Shown: positions 1 through 11,984 of the stretch, piece after piece
Numbering within the stretch: the stretch's first letter is position 1
Layout: each line of letters starts with the position of its first letter
Origin: Eublepharis macularius
Lineage: Eukaryota > Chordata > Lepidosauria > Squamata > Eublepharidae
DNA: 64,000 nt
Reading direction: 5' to 3'
Assembly: GCF_028583425.1 (NCBI RefSeq)
Contig: NC_072791.1
Span: 43,469,368-43,533,367, forward strand
Made by a program: the position numbers and the translations under genes
Notes under the pieces: model-generated
What the model saw: only the letters and a program-made list of their open reading frames with translations
Databases searched by the model: none
What the model was told of the DNA's origin: nothing

Positions 1-2133
1 GTGGGAGAGTGCACATAACCTTTGCTGTATAATTATTAAAGTACAGAAGCATGGCCTCATGAAATCTGGCAACTTTCCTTCTGGCACCTTTGTGGTTATC
101 CGCTCCCACTTCCACCATGCACAAGCAGCCTAAAAAGCATGGATTGAGGAACTCCTCATGCTTTGCCAGTTATCCTCAGCTGTTTGCTGCCCCTTGTTCA
201 TGGCTGCCTAAGGCAAGCTTCCATCCCGACCAGCTAGTGAGAAGGATCCAAGCAGGTAAGTTCCTGGAGGTTCTCAAAGTACGTTTAGCAGTAACCCTGA
301 GAACACCAGGTGCCGTGCTCTGGGTAACATCTTTCCCAAGAGGAGATGTTGCACAGATGTCTAAAGCTGCTTGCTTCTCCCTGCCCCCCTCTTCTTTGAT
401 AGAGCTGTGCGGCTGCTTTATTGGACCAAGCCAGCTGCTCCTTGAATCTGTTTGTGTCAAGAGAGACTCTATATTCTCTCTTTCTCTCCCCCCTTCTTCC
501 TTTCTCCCTCCCTCCTTCCCAGGATATATAGATCAGGATATCCCAAGATGTGTGTGCATTGAATTCTAAATGTGAATATGCTTTGCTGTTGCAATTCACT
601 TAGAGTTTCGTTTGTGTGCTGCAGCTGTATTTTAATGCATGTGTATGACAAATGTTCTGGCTTTCTATCAAGTAACAATTCACAGGTGGTGTAGCTAACA
701 TTCTTCGGTGACTGTGGTCCACATGTTAAGGGAAATGGGGTTGCTTGTCTGCACTTCCTAACCTTTAAAAAGGCCCTGCTAGATGTAAGTATTGCAGTAA
801 GAGGGCAGCGAACCACTGGTTCATGGAAGCTCGTAAGTATGTTTTCCTAAAGAGACACAGCCCAGGAAAAACTTGAAAACTATCACAACCCCGTACTTTC
901 CCTCCCCTACAAGAATGAAGGCCTTGTATGTGTGAGACGGAATGCACTTTAAAGAAAGTTTCTTAAGCGCAGCACTCAAGAACTGGAAGGGAAGGAGTTA
1001 ATAATTGCCTGGAATGAGAACTTGATTGACAGGCTGCTCCCTCCTCTCTGATTGGCCAGTCAGAACCAGCCTTCAGGATGACAGTTGCTGACAGGATTTT
1101 GGGTTCAGAAAGAGTGTGTGAGAGAGTCTGACAGGGAAGATCAGACAGGTTCCCTTCTGAAGTGAGGAAAAAGAAATCTTTTGCCCTAACTGTAATATCA
1201 TTGTCTTGAGGAGGAATTCTAGTTAGAAATTCCAAGTATAAAAGCCAACACAAGCTAAAACCCGTTTACACAGCCATGATAGAACTGGGTGTGTGTTTTT
1301 GGCAAAGAGTGATTGGGTAGTAAGTGGAGACTCCCATTCAAGCTAAGTGAAGAAGGGTTCATTCTTCTTAGGAGAAGATTAATTCCTGCCCAGTGTGTAA
1401 AGGAGGTTTGGTGCTGAGGAGGCCCTCTGGGTCTGTTGTAAACGGAAAACAGTTTTGAACTTATTGTCAGGAAACCAGAGTTGTAAAAAGGAACTCAACA
1501 AAGAAATGTTGTTGCTGTAACAAAAGTATTAAACAAAACACATCTCACTGTTAAGGATTAAGACCATAGAAGCTAAGCTTCAAGAAAACTATTTTACCTG
1601 TGAATTAAGGAGTATTCTGTTCTACTAACAAATTTTACTTCTGCTTTTTTATTCCCTGACTGCCCTTATTACATCCCTGCCTGTTCAATGAAGTTGTTGT
1701 TTCTTTTGAATGTTATACTGCCTCTAGTACCATTTCCAACGCAGAAGAAGAGGGTTCCTGCTTTTCTCCCATCAAGTTTCTGGGCTGAGCTAAAAAGCCA
1801 AAATTATAACTGCTTAAAACCACAAATAGAGACTGCTTAACCAAGGCAGGCAAACCTGGATTTTGGCAGAAAAATCTGCCTCAGAGTGGGGGAATGCAGG
1901 GGGGGGATCACAACATGACATTGGAAAGAACACACATCCTTCCCCTGTTTTTCCCCACCTCCATCTTCTGTCCCCTCTCTTTGTAATCTTGTTTCACTTT
2001 TTAGATTGTAAGCTCCTTGGGGCAGGGGTTGTCTTCTTGTGCTCTGTAAAGCATTATACACATTGATTGTTCTGTGTAATAAGAAAACCCACCATTGAAT
2101 TCAGCTGAAAAATATTAGTATCACTCAAGTTTT
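1..2133. other. Non-coding DNA, likely ISM2 intron 1 or upstream intergenic
   Basis: No exon with a plausible protein match or CpG island was seen here. In human the gene upstream of ISM2 in the same orientation is SPTLC2, so an SPTLC2 3' UTR could reach the left edge, but nothing recognisable supports it. A CT-rich tract lies near 475-522. A LINE-tail-like fragment near 1975-2085 is listed separately. Confidence 0.5.
1975..2085 (+). repeat. LINE 3'-tail-like fragment
   Basis: The phrase TAGATTGTAAGCTCCTTGGG at about 2003-2022, followed by GCAGGG and a terminal GCATTATACACATTG, resembles the 3' ends of ancient L2/CR1-type LINEs shared across amniotes. The boundaries are approximate and the family call rests on memory of the motif. 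Confidence 0.4.
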
Positions 2134-3600
2134 TTTTCTTCTAATCACAATAAGTTTCTTTTTTTTAATTAATAAATTTTTATTGGATGGGTCAATATAT
2201 AGTCAGCTTAAAACACAAATATAATCCATTTCAATTCCCACAAATATATTTCCCCACCCCCTCCCCTCCCCCTTTTCGATGTTGACTTCCAACAGCACTC
2301 GAACCCCCCGCTATTAATATTACATTATTTCTATATTATAGAACCTTCATGCTCCTTACATTTCCAACACTTATTAGATAGCTGCTTATTAGCTATGGCT
2401 AATTTTTTCGGTGTTAAATACCATCTATATAACATTTTATAGCCATTCTCTCTAATACTTGTACATGTTGATATTTTTAACGTATTTTTCCACAATTGTT
2501 CCCATGCTTCCATCATTATTTCATTGTTACAGTTTATTGCCCGCTTTACCATTTGTACCTTGACTGTTTCATCTTCTGTGAACCATTTCAATAACAATTT
2601 ATACATTTTAGAAATTGCTTTATTACTATCTCCTAACAAAAGTTCCTCAAATCCTGAATTCTTAGTTCTAAAACCTGTCTTCCTTTGATCTGTGTCAAAT
2701 AGGTCTTTAATTTGTCTATATTGTAACCAACCATATTTAAATGGCAACTCCTCATTTGGTTTGAGTTTTACTTCCTTATCTTCTACTTCTGTTAAGTCCT
2801 TGAGGGTAAGCCATTCTTTTCCTTTATATTCTAGGTTTGGGTTGATCACCTCAGCTGGTATAATCCACAGTGGTTTCTTCTGATCTATATTTTTTTTGTA
2901 TTTTAGCCAAGTCAACAATAAATTTCTTCTCAGATAGTGGTGCTGAAACATTGCATCCATTTTGTACTTATCATACCACATATACGCATGCCATGCAAAA
3001 AGTCTGTTATAGCCTTCCAAAGTTAAGAATTTATGATTGGCTAAAGACACCCTTTCTTTTAACCAGACTAGACATATCTCCTCATGGTAAAGTCGAAGAT
3101 CAGGAAACTGCATTCCACCTCTTTCCTTAGCATCACAAAGTACTTTAATCTTTACTCTTGGTTTCTTCCCTGCCCACACAAATTCCGATATTTTCTTCTG
3201 TCATTTTTCAAATTGTTTTTTGTCTTTTATGATTGGTATTGTTTGCATTAGAAACATAATTCTAGGCAACACATTCATTTTAACTGTGGCAATCCGACCA
3301 AACCACAATAAGTTTAATTTATTCCATTTTATCATGTCTCTTTCAATTTGTGTCCAGACCTTTTCATAATTATTCTTGAATAGATCAATATTTTTAGCTG
3401 TCAGCTCTATTCCCAAATATTTAATCTTGTGTACCACTTCACAATTTGTTAATTCGCTCAGTTCCTGTTGCTTCTTCTTGGTCATATTCTTGTTTATTAT
3501 TTTTGACTTCTTTTTGTTTATAAAAAAAGCCTGCCAAATCTCCAGATTCCTTAATTTTATGCAGTAGTCTTGTATTTTCTTCTAATCACAATAAGTTTCT
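2134..3600 (-). mobile_element. 5'-truncated L1 LINE insertion with TSD
   Basis: A minus-strand L1 insertion. It is flanked by a perfect direct repeat of up to 26 bp (2134-2159 and 3575-3600), which includes T-rich bases of the insertion site. A poly(T) run at about 2159-2166 is the poly(A) tail on the other strand. The body reads as the C-terminal part of L1 ORF2 and then a short G-rich 3' UTR ending in AATAAAAATTTAT. An intact TSD and a mostly open reading frame point to a fairly recent insertion. It lies upstream of the ISM2 exons. Confidence 0.9.
2331..3485 (-). pseudogene. L1 ORF2 protein C-terminal fragment
   Basis: About 380 codons of the post-RT part of an L1 ORF2 protein. Visible L1 hallmarks are KIKYLGIELT, a tryptophan-rich stretch with LLWFGRIATVKMNVLPRI, WAGKKPRVK, MLYRWYLTPKKLA and the zinc-knuckle start CWKCKEHEG. 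One in-frame TGA near 3200 interrupts the frame where L1 proteins usually have Trp (FEK-W-QKK), consistent with a single TGG to TGA change. The usual residues after the CWKC knuckle are missing, so the last codons and part of the 3' UTR were lost. EN and most of the RT domain were never inserted. It has no host function. Confidence 0.88.
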
Positions 3601-3625
3601 GAAAGGTCCATAGCTTCAGAAGTGC

Positions 3626-4120
3626 AGAGGAGCCACAGCTCAGTAGAAGAGTTTGTGTTTTGTGTGCAGAAGGTCCCATGTTCAGGCTCTACTGTCAGGA
3701 GGTTGGCATCCACCTCTCCCCCCTCCCCCACCTGGGGGATGAGACAGCTGTAGTTTCTTTTGCCTTTCAGAGGATGTTTAGCCGGGAGCTGACAAGTCGA
3801 TCTTGAGTGCCTAGATTCTCACAGGCTGAATGTCCAACCCCAGAAAGGGGGGCCAGTACTTTAAGCTACATGTACTAATGTTTGTTGATACTGTCATTCC
3901 TAACAAAGTCTTCGTTGTACCTTGAACTGGATTGTTATAATAAATCTTCATTAAACCAACCAGTGGAGTTTTTTTGTAAAATATCTTGGCCGGGTCCTTA
4001 CACCTACCATCTCCAGCTCAAGGATCTTGGGTAGTTTGAGATCCTGGAGAGCCACTTCTAGCCAGAGGACACGCCAGTGAAGCTAGATGGATCAATTATC
4101 TGACTTGGTATCAGGCAACT
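3626..4120 (+). repeat. tRNA-derived SINE, interrupted
   Basis: The head at about 3630-3700 resembles a tRNA-type Pol III promoter: an A-box-like CAGCTCAGTAGAAGAG and a degenerate B box near CCCATGTTCAGGCTC. The typical tail of the same SINE (GAGATCCTGGAGAGCC, then GATGGATCAATTATCTGACT) appears only at about 4040-4110. About 280 bp between them, including TATAATAAATCTTCATT, looks like a later insertion of unidentified type. Confidence 0.55.
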
Positions 4121-4636
4121 TAGAGTGCAGTAAAGGGGGGAAGCCTGCTCTCCATTTCCATGGTTGAACCAGTCATGTCACCCCAGAAAGCACTTACACC
4201 AATATCCATTTATATTTTGGGCCCTCTGGCCTTCAGAAAGTAGAAAGCTAGTTAAATAGAAAAAAGCTTCTAAATTTTTTTTATACTCTTCCTTTTTTTC
4301 TCTGTCATTGTTAGCCATATAGGCTTCCAGGGCAACTTAAGTATTTAGATTAAAATATTATCAAGACACTTGAAATTCCCAGAATTAACAATTAATAGGG
4401 ACCTTATTTGGGTGGGAAGGTGGCATAGAAATGTTATAAATAAAATAAAATAGTAAATATTGTTAAAATAACAGCATACATTAAAATAGCAAAACATGTT
4501 TTGTGCCTTTGTTGTGTGTATTTTCCAACATCAGTTATTTGACACATCAAATAACCGCCCTACCCTGGGTGGAACTACCAGTTTATCTGAATTCCAACTG
4601 GCAGGAATTCTCCAAGGTCTTTTGTAAACCTGTTAC

Positions 4637-4725
4637 CTGGGATCCTTTAACTGAAGAAGCTGATTAAACCTAGGAGCTTCTGCATGGAAAGCATGTGCCT
4701 ATCCACTGAATCATAGCTCCTCCCC
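4637..4725 (-). repeat. tRNA-derived SINE head
   Basis: On the minus strand this reads as a decayed tRNA-like SINE head: GAGCTATGATTCAGTGGATA, then TGCTTTCCATGCAGAAG and a degraded B box. It is truncated, and this is a remnant rather than a tRNA gene. Confidence 0.5.
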
Positions 4726-4984
4726 TCATCACCAGCTTTCACTGACCCAGGGAAATAAGAAGTAGAAGCTTTGCTGTACAGCCTTGTTGCCATGGTACAG
4801 AAGCAATACATTACGAATTCTTCTCATTCACTTGCCTAAAAATGTTGACTATTCTGCAACATTTACAAGATCTTTTCTATCGTAGTCTCTTTTTTTCTAG
4901 TAACCCAGTATATGCCAAATCCTTGCTCTGAATCAGTGATACTCACTAGAGGGGCACATGTGGCTCTTCTGAGAAGCACATTCT

Positions 4985-5180
4985 CTCAAAGGGGACCCAA
5001 GGTGGTTTACATAATTCTCCTTTTAATCCCTACAACAACCCTGTGAGGTAGGTTAGGCTGAGGGTGTGTGACTGGCCCAAGGTTATCCTGCAAGCTTCTA
5101 TGGCAGAGTGGGGATTCGAACCTGGGTCTCCCAGGTCCCAGTTCAACACTCTAATCACAGCACACTGCTGGCATACCACT
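4985..5180 (-). repeat. tRNA-derived SINE, near complete
   Basis: On the minus strand a tRNA-like head with A box (GATTAGAGTGTTGAAC) and a well-preserved B box (GGTTCGAATCC at about 5112-5122) is followed by TGCCATAGAAGCTTGCAGG, a GCCAGTCACACACCCTCAGC segment, CTCACAGGGTTGTTGT and a tail with CACCTTGGGTCCCC. The same family recurs at 6.0, 14.2, 29.0 and 36.2 kb. Confidence 0.75.
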
Positions 5181-5458
5181 GTCGAATGTTCATCCATAAA
5201 AACAAAATTCCTTGCAAGCAGAAAACTTAGCACAGAGAGAAGTTCTAGCAACCCCTTCTGCAAAACTGTAGGAAAACGTGACTGGAATTTTTAACCCAGA
5301 GAAGCATTTACTTTTTTAACATCCAGCCTAATGGAGAGTTTGAAAACAGTTGCACACTGTTGTGTGTCATAACTATGACTTGCAAGTCTGTCCCCTCACT
5401 CTACACACTCAAAAGAATGGCTAATATTTAGTAATCATGAGGCAAGACATGTTCAGAG

Positions 5459-5505
5459 GGTTATGTTATATAACTGTTAAAAGGGTTATGTTATATAACG
5501 GTTAA
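5459..5505. repeat. Two-copy tandem duplication
   Basis: Two near-identical units of about 24 bp share GGGTTATGTTATATAAC, followed by T or G and GTTAA. A local duplication, probably slippage. Confidence 0.7.
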
Positions 5506-6011
5506 TATGTATTTTGGGTAGTGTGCATGGTATGGGGTGATTACATGGCTCTTGGTGGATGGTAATGGCAAATGTGGCTGTGTGAAGTACCGCTGCTGTA
5601 AATGATTCAGTAAGGCAGTATCTTATATACTAATAGCCAAGTGGCCCTGATCTGAGGACACTTATATCTGGAGACTGGTGGCGTGAATGGACAAGGCAGA
5701 TCTTTCTACACACCTGAAAAATGACCCAGGTTTGCAGAAAAATCTGAAATCTAAAAAAAACCCCAAAATGATAAAAGGAGCTCCTATAATTTTAACCAGA
5801 GGCCCTCAGTGGCTGCTGCAAAGCAACCATTAGCCAATATTCCAGGCCTGATTTCTGTCAGGAAAAGGTAGGGGGAGGTGGTAGGACCATTTTCAGGGCT
5901 GTTTTGGCCTTTGAGGGAGGCCTCCTTGGGGCCAGGCCCAGCAGCAACCACTGGGCGACTTGAGACCTCATGACTTGTATGACTCACCCAGCCCAGACTC
6001 CCCCCCCCCCC

Positions 6012-6245
6012 CAGTATAGTGTACTGGTTAGAGTTTAAGGGTAGGATGTGAGAGACCCAGGTTCAATTCATCACTCTGCTATGGAAGCTTACTGGGTGTC
6101 TTTGATCCTGTCATACACTCTTAGCCTAACTTACCTCTCAGGGTTGTTGTGAGGATAAAATGGAGGCAAGGAGAATGGTGTAAGCTACTTTGGGTCCCCA
6201 TTGTGGAGAAATGCCATATAGAAATGAAGTAAATTAAGAAATATA
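6012..6245 (+). repeat. tRNA-derived SINE, sense copy
   Basis: The A box lies in GTGTACTGGTTAGAGTTTAA and the B box in CCAGGTTCAATTC. Then come ACTCTGCTATGGAAGCTTAC, CAGGGTTGTTGTGAGGATAA and a 3' tail TACTTTGGGTCCCCATTG with GAAATGAAGTAAAT. Both Pol III boxes are present, so it is nearly full length. Confidence 0.75.
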
Positions 6246-6539
6246 ACAACAACAACATTCAATTTAAATACTGCTCTTCAGGACAACTTAACACCCACTC
6301 AGCATGGCTTACAAAGTATGCTATTATCCCCACAACAATCACCCTGTGAGGTGGGTGGGACTAGATTAAATGTAAGTTGTTTAGTGGGTTTGAAGGAGAG
6401 AACGGCTCAGGGAAATGTGGCTTATGGAGGCTGATAGGAAGAGGGAAAGAGGAAATAGTGTGGGGGATGGGGTAGAGGGAAAAGTGAAGTACCCCTGTAA
6501 GTCCTTACAGGTTCCCCACCATTCAGCTGGCCCAGCTTA

Positions 6540-6720
6540 ACCAGCACCATGCAACTGGGCCGCAGGGGAGAGGCTCCCAGGGAGGACAGGAGTGAAGATG
6601 GGGGGGGGGGAGACAAAGGTGGGTGGGAAGGAGAGAAGGAAGCAGAAATGGGGGGGAAGGCTGTGGGAAACAGGGAAGGGAAAGAAGACATGGTGTGTGT
6701 GGGGGGGGGGGAAGAGATGC
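6540..6720. repeat. Purine-rich, G-run-rich low-complexity tract
   Basis: The plus strand is dominated by G and A with runs of 8 to 10 G at about 6600-6609 and 6701-6710 and several shorter runs. The long open frames here are a by-product of composition and match no protein family. G-quadruplex potential is plausible. Confidence 0.7.
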
Positions 6721-7743
6721 CCCCACACAAATCCTTACATGTTCTCCAATTGTAATCAACTATTTCCAATGCAGCATATAGGTTTAGCAGGGTCAAATGG
6801 AATTATCCGTCCTATCGATTTCTAACTTAAATTTATCTCCTAAGTAAATACAGTGAATTTCAAGGGATTTCTAGTTTCTTTTCAGAAAGGGATTTTGGTC
6901 TCACTGGGTGTAACTGCTTTATTGACTCTTGCTTGGAGTAACTTGAAGCCATCTGTGTTTGAATCTACTGTGCATTAGGCACACAGTGCAAGCTTTAGCA
7001 GTACTTATCACCATGTCTTGTGTCATTCTTCCTTCACAAAGCTCTTTTAAAATATTTTTTTAAAGAACCTGAAGAAGAGTTCTGGTTAGGCTCAAAAGCT
7101 CACACACTGTTGTGTGTCATTGGGTTGATCCTAATAATAAATATATCTTACATGGATTATGCTCTAGCTAGAGACCACCTGCTAATTCTACCAAAGCCAC
7201 CTCTGTCCCATAATTGGGTCAAAAACAGATAAAATGATCAAGGGGGAAAATTTCATCCCAGGTGGGCCTGTAGGGTTGCTGTCCCCCCCGGTGGGGGTGG
7301 GAGATCCCCCCTCCACACACACCCACTCACTTGGCCAGCAGGAGGGGAAGATAGAGACAGGCCTCCTGGGTGCGCTCTTGGGGTGGCACAATGACATCAT
7401 TCCCAGAAGTGACATTATTGTGCTTCCTCAGGAACACCCCCACGCTTCTCACCAGGCTGATTTGGGCTCCGAACGTGCCGAATTGCGTTTGTTTGAGGCC
7501 GAATTCATCCTGATGCAAAGTTCACATGCTCCAGGGGTGAAAGAAAGAAAAAGGTGAAAACTCCCCTATGTGCCTGAGATTATGCACAAGGGGACAGGCT
7601 TCCTAGCCTTCTTGTAATTTGAACGCTACAATAGATAGAACTGATCAGTTCATCTGCTGCTTCCTTTCTCTGGCTAAATACTGGCTGTTGAAAGAGAATA
7701 CAGTAAAACAAGCATGAAATCTAGAGAGGATTCGTCAGTTGCT

Positions 7744-7900
7744 AAGGTTGCCAATTCCAGGTTGGGAAATTCATGGAGATTTGGAGAGTGGAGCCGCAGG
7801 AGGGAGGGACTTAATCAGGGTATAACACCATAGACACCAAAGCAGCTGTTTTCTCTAGGGGATCTGATCGTTGTGGTCTGGAGATCAGTTGTAATTCTAG
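7744..7900. repeat. Squamate-type interspersed repeat fragment
   Basis: GTTGCCAATTCCAGGTTGGG at the left end, then AAATTCATGGAGATTTGGAG, GGGACTTAATCAGGGTATAA and GGAGATCAGTTGTAATTCTA match my memory of an abundant non-autonomous repeat of lizard genomes whose ends read GTTGCCAAC. Family name uncertain. Confidence 0.5.
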
Positions 7901-10562
7901 GAGTTGCATAGTTGCTGCTCCTGCTGCAGCTATGCCAGGCTGAGTTGTGTGGCTAGTGAGTACTTAGTAGTTGCCGCTAGGCCTGGCCTTGGCAAGTTTC
8001 TGTCCCTAATGAGGTGGAGAATAGGACTTTTTCAAGGGCTGTTTCAGACTCCCAGTGCACTCCTGCTTCCCCCACTCTGCTTTGCTGTACAGAAACCAAA
8101 GCTTGGAAATGTTGTTGTGGTTGTTTAGCAACACTCAACAGCCACTGAGTTCTGTTGCCATTCTTTTCTTAAAGCTACAGGTAGGCGTGATTTCTATTAA
8201 CTACTGACTTTAGAAGGTTTTTAGAGGGTAGGAAGGACTTGGCTTACCTGTTTACATTTATGATATAGGGATCATGGGGTAGGCCTTGTGGATTTCATTA
8301 ATGCCCCCCCCCCCCCTTTTCCGTCTTCCATAAACCAATGCCCTGATTTGGTGTGAGTTTGATTCTTCTGAGGTGCATCTCCTGTCTTTTAGTCTCTGCC
8401 TTTGCTGCAAGTACTTGTAGCCAACTATTTCTTGTGTATACAGAGCCCTGAACTGTTGGGTCCCAGAGGGAAGAGTCTCACGTAGCAGCTGTGGTTGTCT
8501 TAAACCTGACTCTGGAATCTGTGGGTCAAGTGGCTGAAGAGGAACAAGATAAAAATGAAATGCAGACAAGACAGAGGCTGTTTGGGAAAGCTGATATTCC
8601 GTAGAGGGTTTATGTCGGCATTGTTTTTTTGGACAATTTTATTGTGCTTCTTTGCCATATTTGGCATCTGTTTGTTGCCTTGAAGCATAAAGAGGTTACG
8701 TAGGATGAGGAGAAGAAGGAGAAGCAGATCAAGAAGAAGGTTTCTGCTGAGCACCTGGCCTAGATATCCACAGGCCATGTAGGCCATGAAGCAGTGGCCG
8801 TGTAGGGATTTGATAGGAGCCAGTTGTCCATACCTTTGAAAGAAGACAGGCTGGGCATTACATGTGAGTCGTAACAAGCCGTTCCACCCGCAGTAGATTT
8901 CATAATAAAAGCATTTACTTTAAAAGCTGGTGACTACATCCTCAGCAAAGCCTAAGGGGGGAAGCTACTCTTTGGGCCCCTCCCCTAAATCTGAGGTCAC
9001 TCTTCCCTAACATTGTGGTGGGCTTCATAACCCCCTAATTTAAAGCAGACACCTATACACATACACATTTAACATGTCTTTAATGAATAAGTCTGTTGCA
9101 CCAGTTGATATGTGCAGCCTGTATGCCAGAGCTGTTAAACGTAAAGTCTGGAGGCGTTATCAGGCTCATTGGGGTCCAATAAATAGACAGCCCTCAGCAC
9201 CATCACTAAACCATTCTTAGGCCTAGGAAATGATGAACTCCTGCTACATGCATTCATAACAGCTTCTCTCCTGTTCCCTTGAAACCAGCAACCCATGTGT
9301 CAAAGGGTATGGAATTTGCTGGTTTTTTTGGAGAGGTTGGGAACACTGGCTTTTTGTCAGTGAAGAGGAGACTTGGTTGACAGGGATGCTTAGGGTGGCT
9401 GACTGGGGTTGGGAGCAGCTGTTTGGCACCACTGCCTCCTAAGTAGGCTTTGGTTGTGAGGAGTGGAAGGAATGGATTCAGCACCTATTTCTTCTGACCG
9501 CTTAAAAAGAAATGAGACTGGCATCTTGGCTTGAAACAAGCACATGGCACTGAAGTACATTCAGTTGTAGAGGCAGAGTCCTTGTTCTGTTTATCTTTTA
9601 AAGTTTGGTATTAGGCCGCAGTGCTAACAGAGCAGTAACTGAAGTTGCTGGGAGATTCAGGGATACAGTGTGCAAGTGAAAAATGTATATCATTAGAACC
9701 AGTGAATGGTTACTAAAGCTCATGGTTTTTTATATCTGGAAAGCACAATATTGCCCATTGTATTAAGAGATTATGTGCATTACAGCTGAACTAAAAGAAA
9801 ACATGGCTTGGATCCTGTGAAACTGTTTCCCTTGTGCTGTTATCTGTAGGCTTTTCTCTGCTGCAGCACTCACTTCTTCTGCCTCTAGCACTTCGACATG
9901 TGTAAAGGCTCCTTGAAAAGCACTGGTTGTGTTAACACAGAAGCGCTTGAGGCAGAAAGCCTTTTTTCATAGAATCCAAGCATCTTAGTCCTTTCAATTG
10001 TCAGGATGTAGATCTGAGACTCTCGCTTTGCACTAGTGTGGGTAAATGCAATCATTACCCTTTTCTCTGTTTTTCATCTTGCATTTTTCCTGGAGCAGCA
10101 AGGGGTTGGTAAAGTCTTGGGAGAGTTCAGAAAACATCACTTCTTGTCTGGGAATGGGAATGCAAGGCCCTCATAAAAAGGGGAAGCTTTGAACCATGAA
10201 TTCTTCCTTCATCTAGTAATTTGAGATAACAGGCTTATTGAAGACAGAATAGTCCAGCCATCCCAAGAGTGCTTTCTTTGAGCAGGGTTCTGTGTGTAAA
10301 AATGTGTGTGTGTGCGCGTGTTTTGAACCTGTTGAGCGTATATTTCATGTGTCCATGTGGGCAGAGTGCTGATTGTGACACTGTAAATCATGGCTTTTGT
10401 TTTTTAAGAGCCCTATTTTCATCTCCACTGAATGCTTTTTAAATTTGTTTTACTAAGTATGTCAAAATAACATGCTATTTCAGGGCATCAGAATTTTTTG
10501 GGGAAATGTTTCAGTTCTGATATTTCTGGAAACCCACATCATTGGATATGAGGAAAACTAGG
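7901..10562. other. Non-coding, no clear feature
   Basis: No exon or recognisable element. A C10 run lies at about 8305-8316 and a short GT/GC repeat at about 10302-10320. Part of a decayed SINE (GGTTGTTATGAAGATAAAG) lies just right of this stretch at about 10600-10620. Confidence 0.5.
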
Positions 10563-10677
10563 TTCAGTTCAGCCATGAAGCTCAGCGAGTGACCTTACAG
10601 GGTTGTTATGAAGATAAAGTAGAAGGGGAGACTCACATATGCTGCTTTATGCTCTTTGGGGGAAAGGGTGTAATATG

Positions 10678-11067
10678 CAGGGCTTTTTTTCTGGGAAAAA
10701 AGGTGGTGGAACTCAGCGGGTTGCCAGTACAGGGGGCAACTCTTGGCGGGAGGTGGTGCCCCTGGTACCACATGTGCGTGTGCAAAGTTTGTGCATGCTC
10801 CCAGGACCAATGATGTCATTTTGGGTCAGCTGGAACAAAGGGGAGTTTTTAAATTGCCCTCGGTGAAAATGGTCACATGGCTGGTGGCCCCGCCCCCTGA
10901 CCTCCAGACAGAGGGTAGTTTTGATTGCCCTCTGCACCAGGTGGCACGGAGGGCAATCTAAACTCTCCTCTGTCTGGAGGTCAGGGGGCGGGGCCACCAG
11001 CCATGTGACCATTTTCAAGAGGTTCCGGAACTCTGTTCCACTGCATTCCAGCTGAAAAAAAGCCCTG
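10678..11067. mobile_element. hAT MITE, copy 1 (390 bp)
   Basis: The termini are CAGGGCTTTTTTTC and its inverted partner GAAAAAAAGCCCTG. The element is flanked by a perfect 8-bp duplication GTAATATG (10670-10677 and 11068-11075), diagnostic of hAT transposition. The interior is a long palindrome: the segment containing CACATGGCTGGTGGCCCCGC is repeated in inverse as GCGGGGCCACCAGCCATGTG. It has no transposase and sits inside an older SINE remnant. Two relatives lie at 32.79 and 59.80 kb. Confidence 0.92.
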
Positions 11068-11765
11068 GTAATATGTATATATTCAAGGACCAAATTTCAA
11101 TCTTTCCTTTTCCTGGTGAAGACAGCATAGGTAAAGTCCGCCTTTGGCTGTGAGTTCCCAGGTTAGAGTACTCACTCAGGCTCTCGTTCTCAAATCCATT
11201 CAGAAGAGACAAGCTGGCTCAAAACATCAACCATTTATTTTCATGAAGACAACTCCAGCAACCAACAACTTTAACACAAAACTAAAAATCTTGAAACAAG
11301 AGTTCCGCCCAATAGGACCAAACTAAATAACACAGATATTAGGGGAGGACAAGAGTATACAGCTGCTGTCAGGGAGGAGCATTCACATGCTTAAGGTGGG
11401 CATGGAATAGCATTCCTGATGACAGCAATTAGAAGTAATACTGAGGCGTTTTGATGGCCAGTCACTGAAAGGTCTGTTCTCAGTGGTTGACCACTGAGGG
11501 GGAAGGGAGGGAATTGGTCAGTCAAGTATTTTTAAAGCATTTACTCTATTAGAATGATGGAAGAGAGATGTTAATCATCAACAGGTTTGATATTTAGGAT
11601 GATTGCTAGAACATACTTGTTCACAGTGTGAAACAATGAAATTTCTTAAGAAATAGTAATTCATTTTTAAAATGGTAGCTTAACAATGTTAGGTCATATT
11701 TCTATAAATATGAAAGATTTAATGAATAGTTCTTTTTAGCTTTTTTTTTTTTTAGAAATGTCAGC

Positions 11766-11870
11766 CTATAATTTGTTTATTTTATTTAAATGCTTATATC
11801 CCACTTTTCTCCCCATAGGGGACCTAAAGTGACTTACAGTTTATTTTTGTCCCTTAATTTGTAGTTCCCC
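11766..11870 (-). repeat. SINE/LINE 3' tail, antisense
   Basis: TTTATTTAAATGCTTATATC, then CCACTTTTCTCCCC and GGGGACCTAAAGTGACTTAC are the reverse complement of the common tail 'gtaagtcactttaggtcccc...' of the local SINE family. Boundaries approximate. Confidence 0.5.
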
Positions 11871-11984
11871 TTTCTTATTGAGACTTTATACAAATTACAA
11901 AAGATTGTTAGACGATCGAAAACTCAGTTTCCAAATTCAGTGTGTTGTGCTGCCGGACCGCTCCCATTGAGGCTGTGAATTTGT

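Noticed and set aside
90-569. Open frame of 159 codons at the left edge
   Set aside because: Low-complexity C-terminal part from the CT-rich tract, no domain or splice pattern, and overlapping frames on the other strand. Treated as chance.
3630-3700. Possible tRNA gene
   Set aside because: A and B boxes are those of a SINE head; the cloverleaf is not complete and the SINE tail follows.
6422-6825. Several overlapping open frames on both strands
   Set aside because: They arise from G/C homopolymer-rich composition; translations are Pro/Ser- or Gly/Glu-rich with no family signal.
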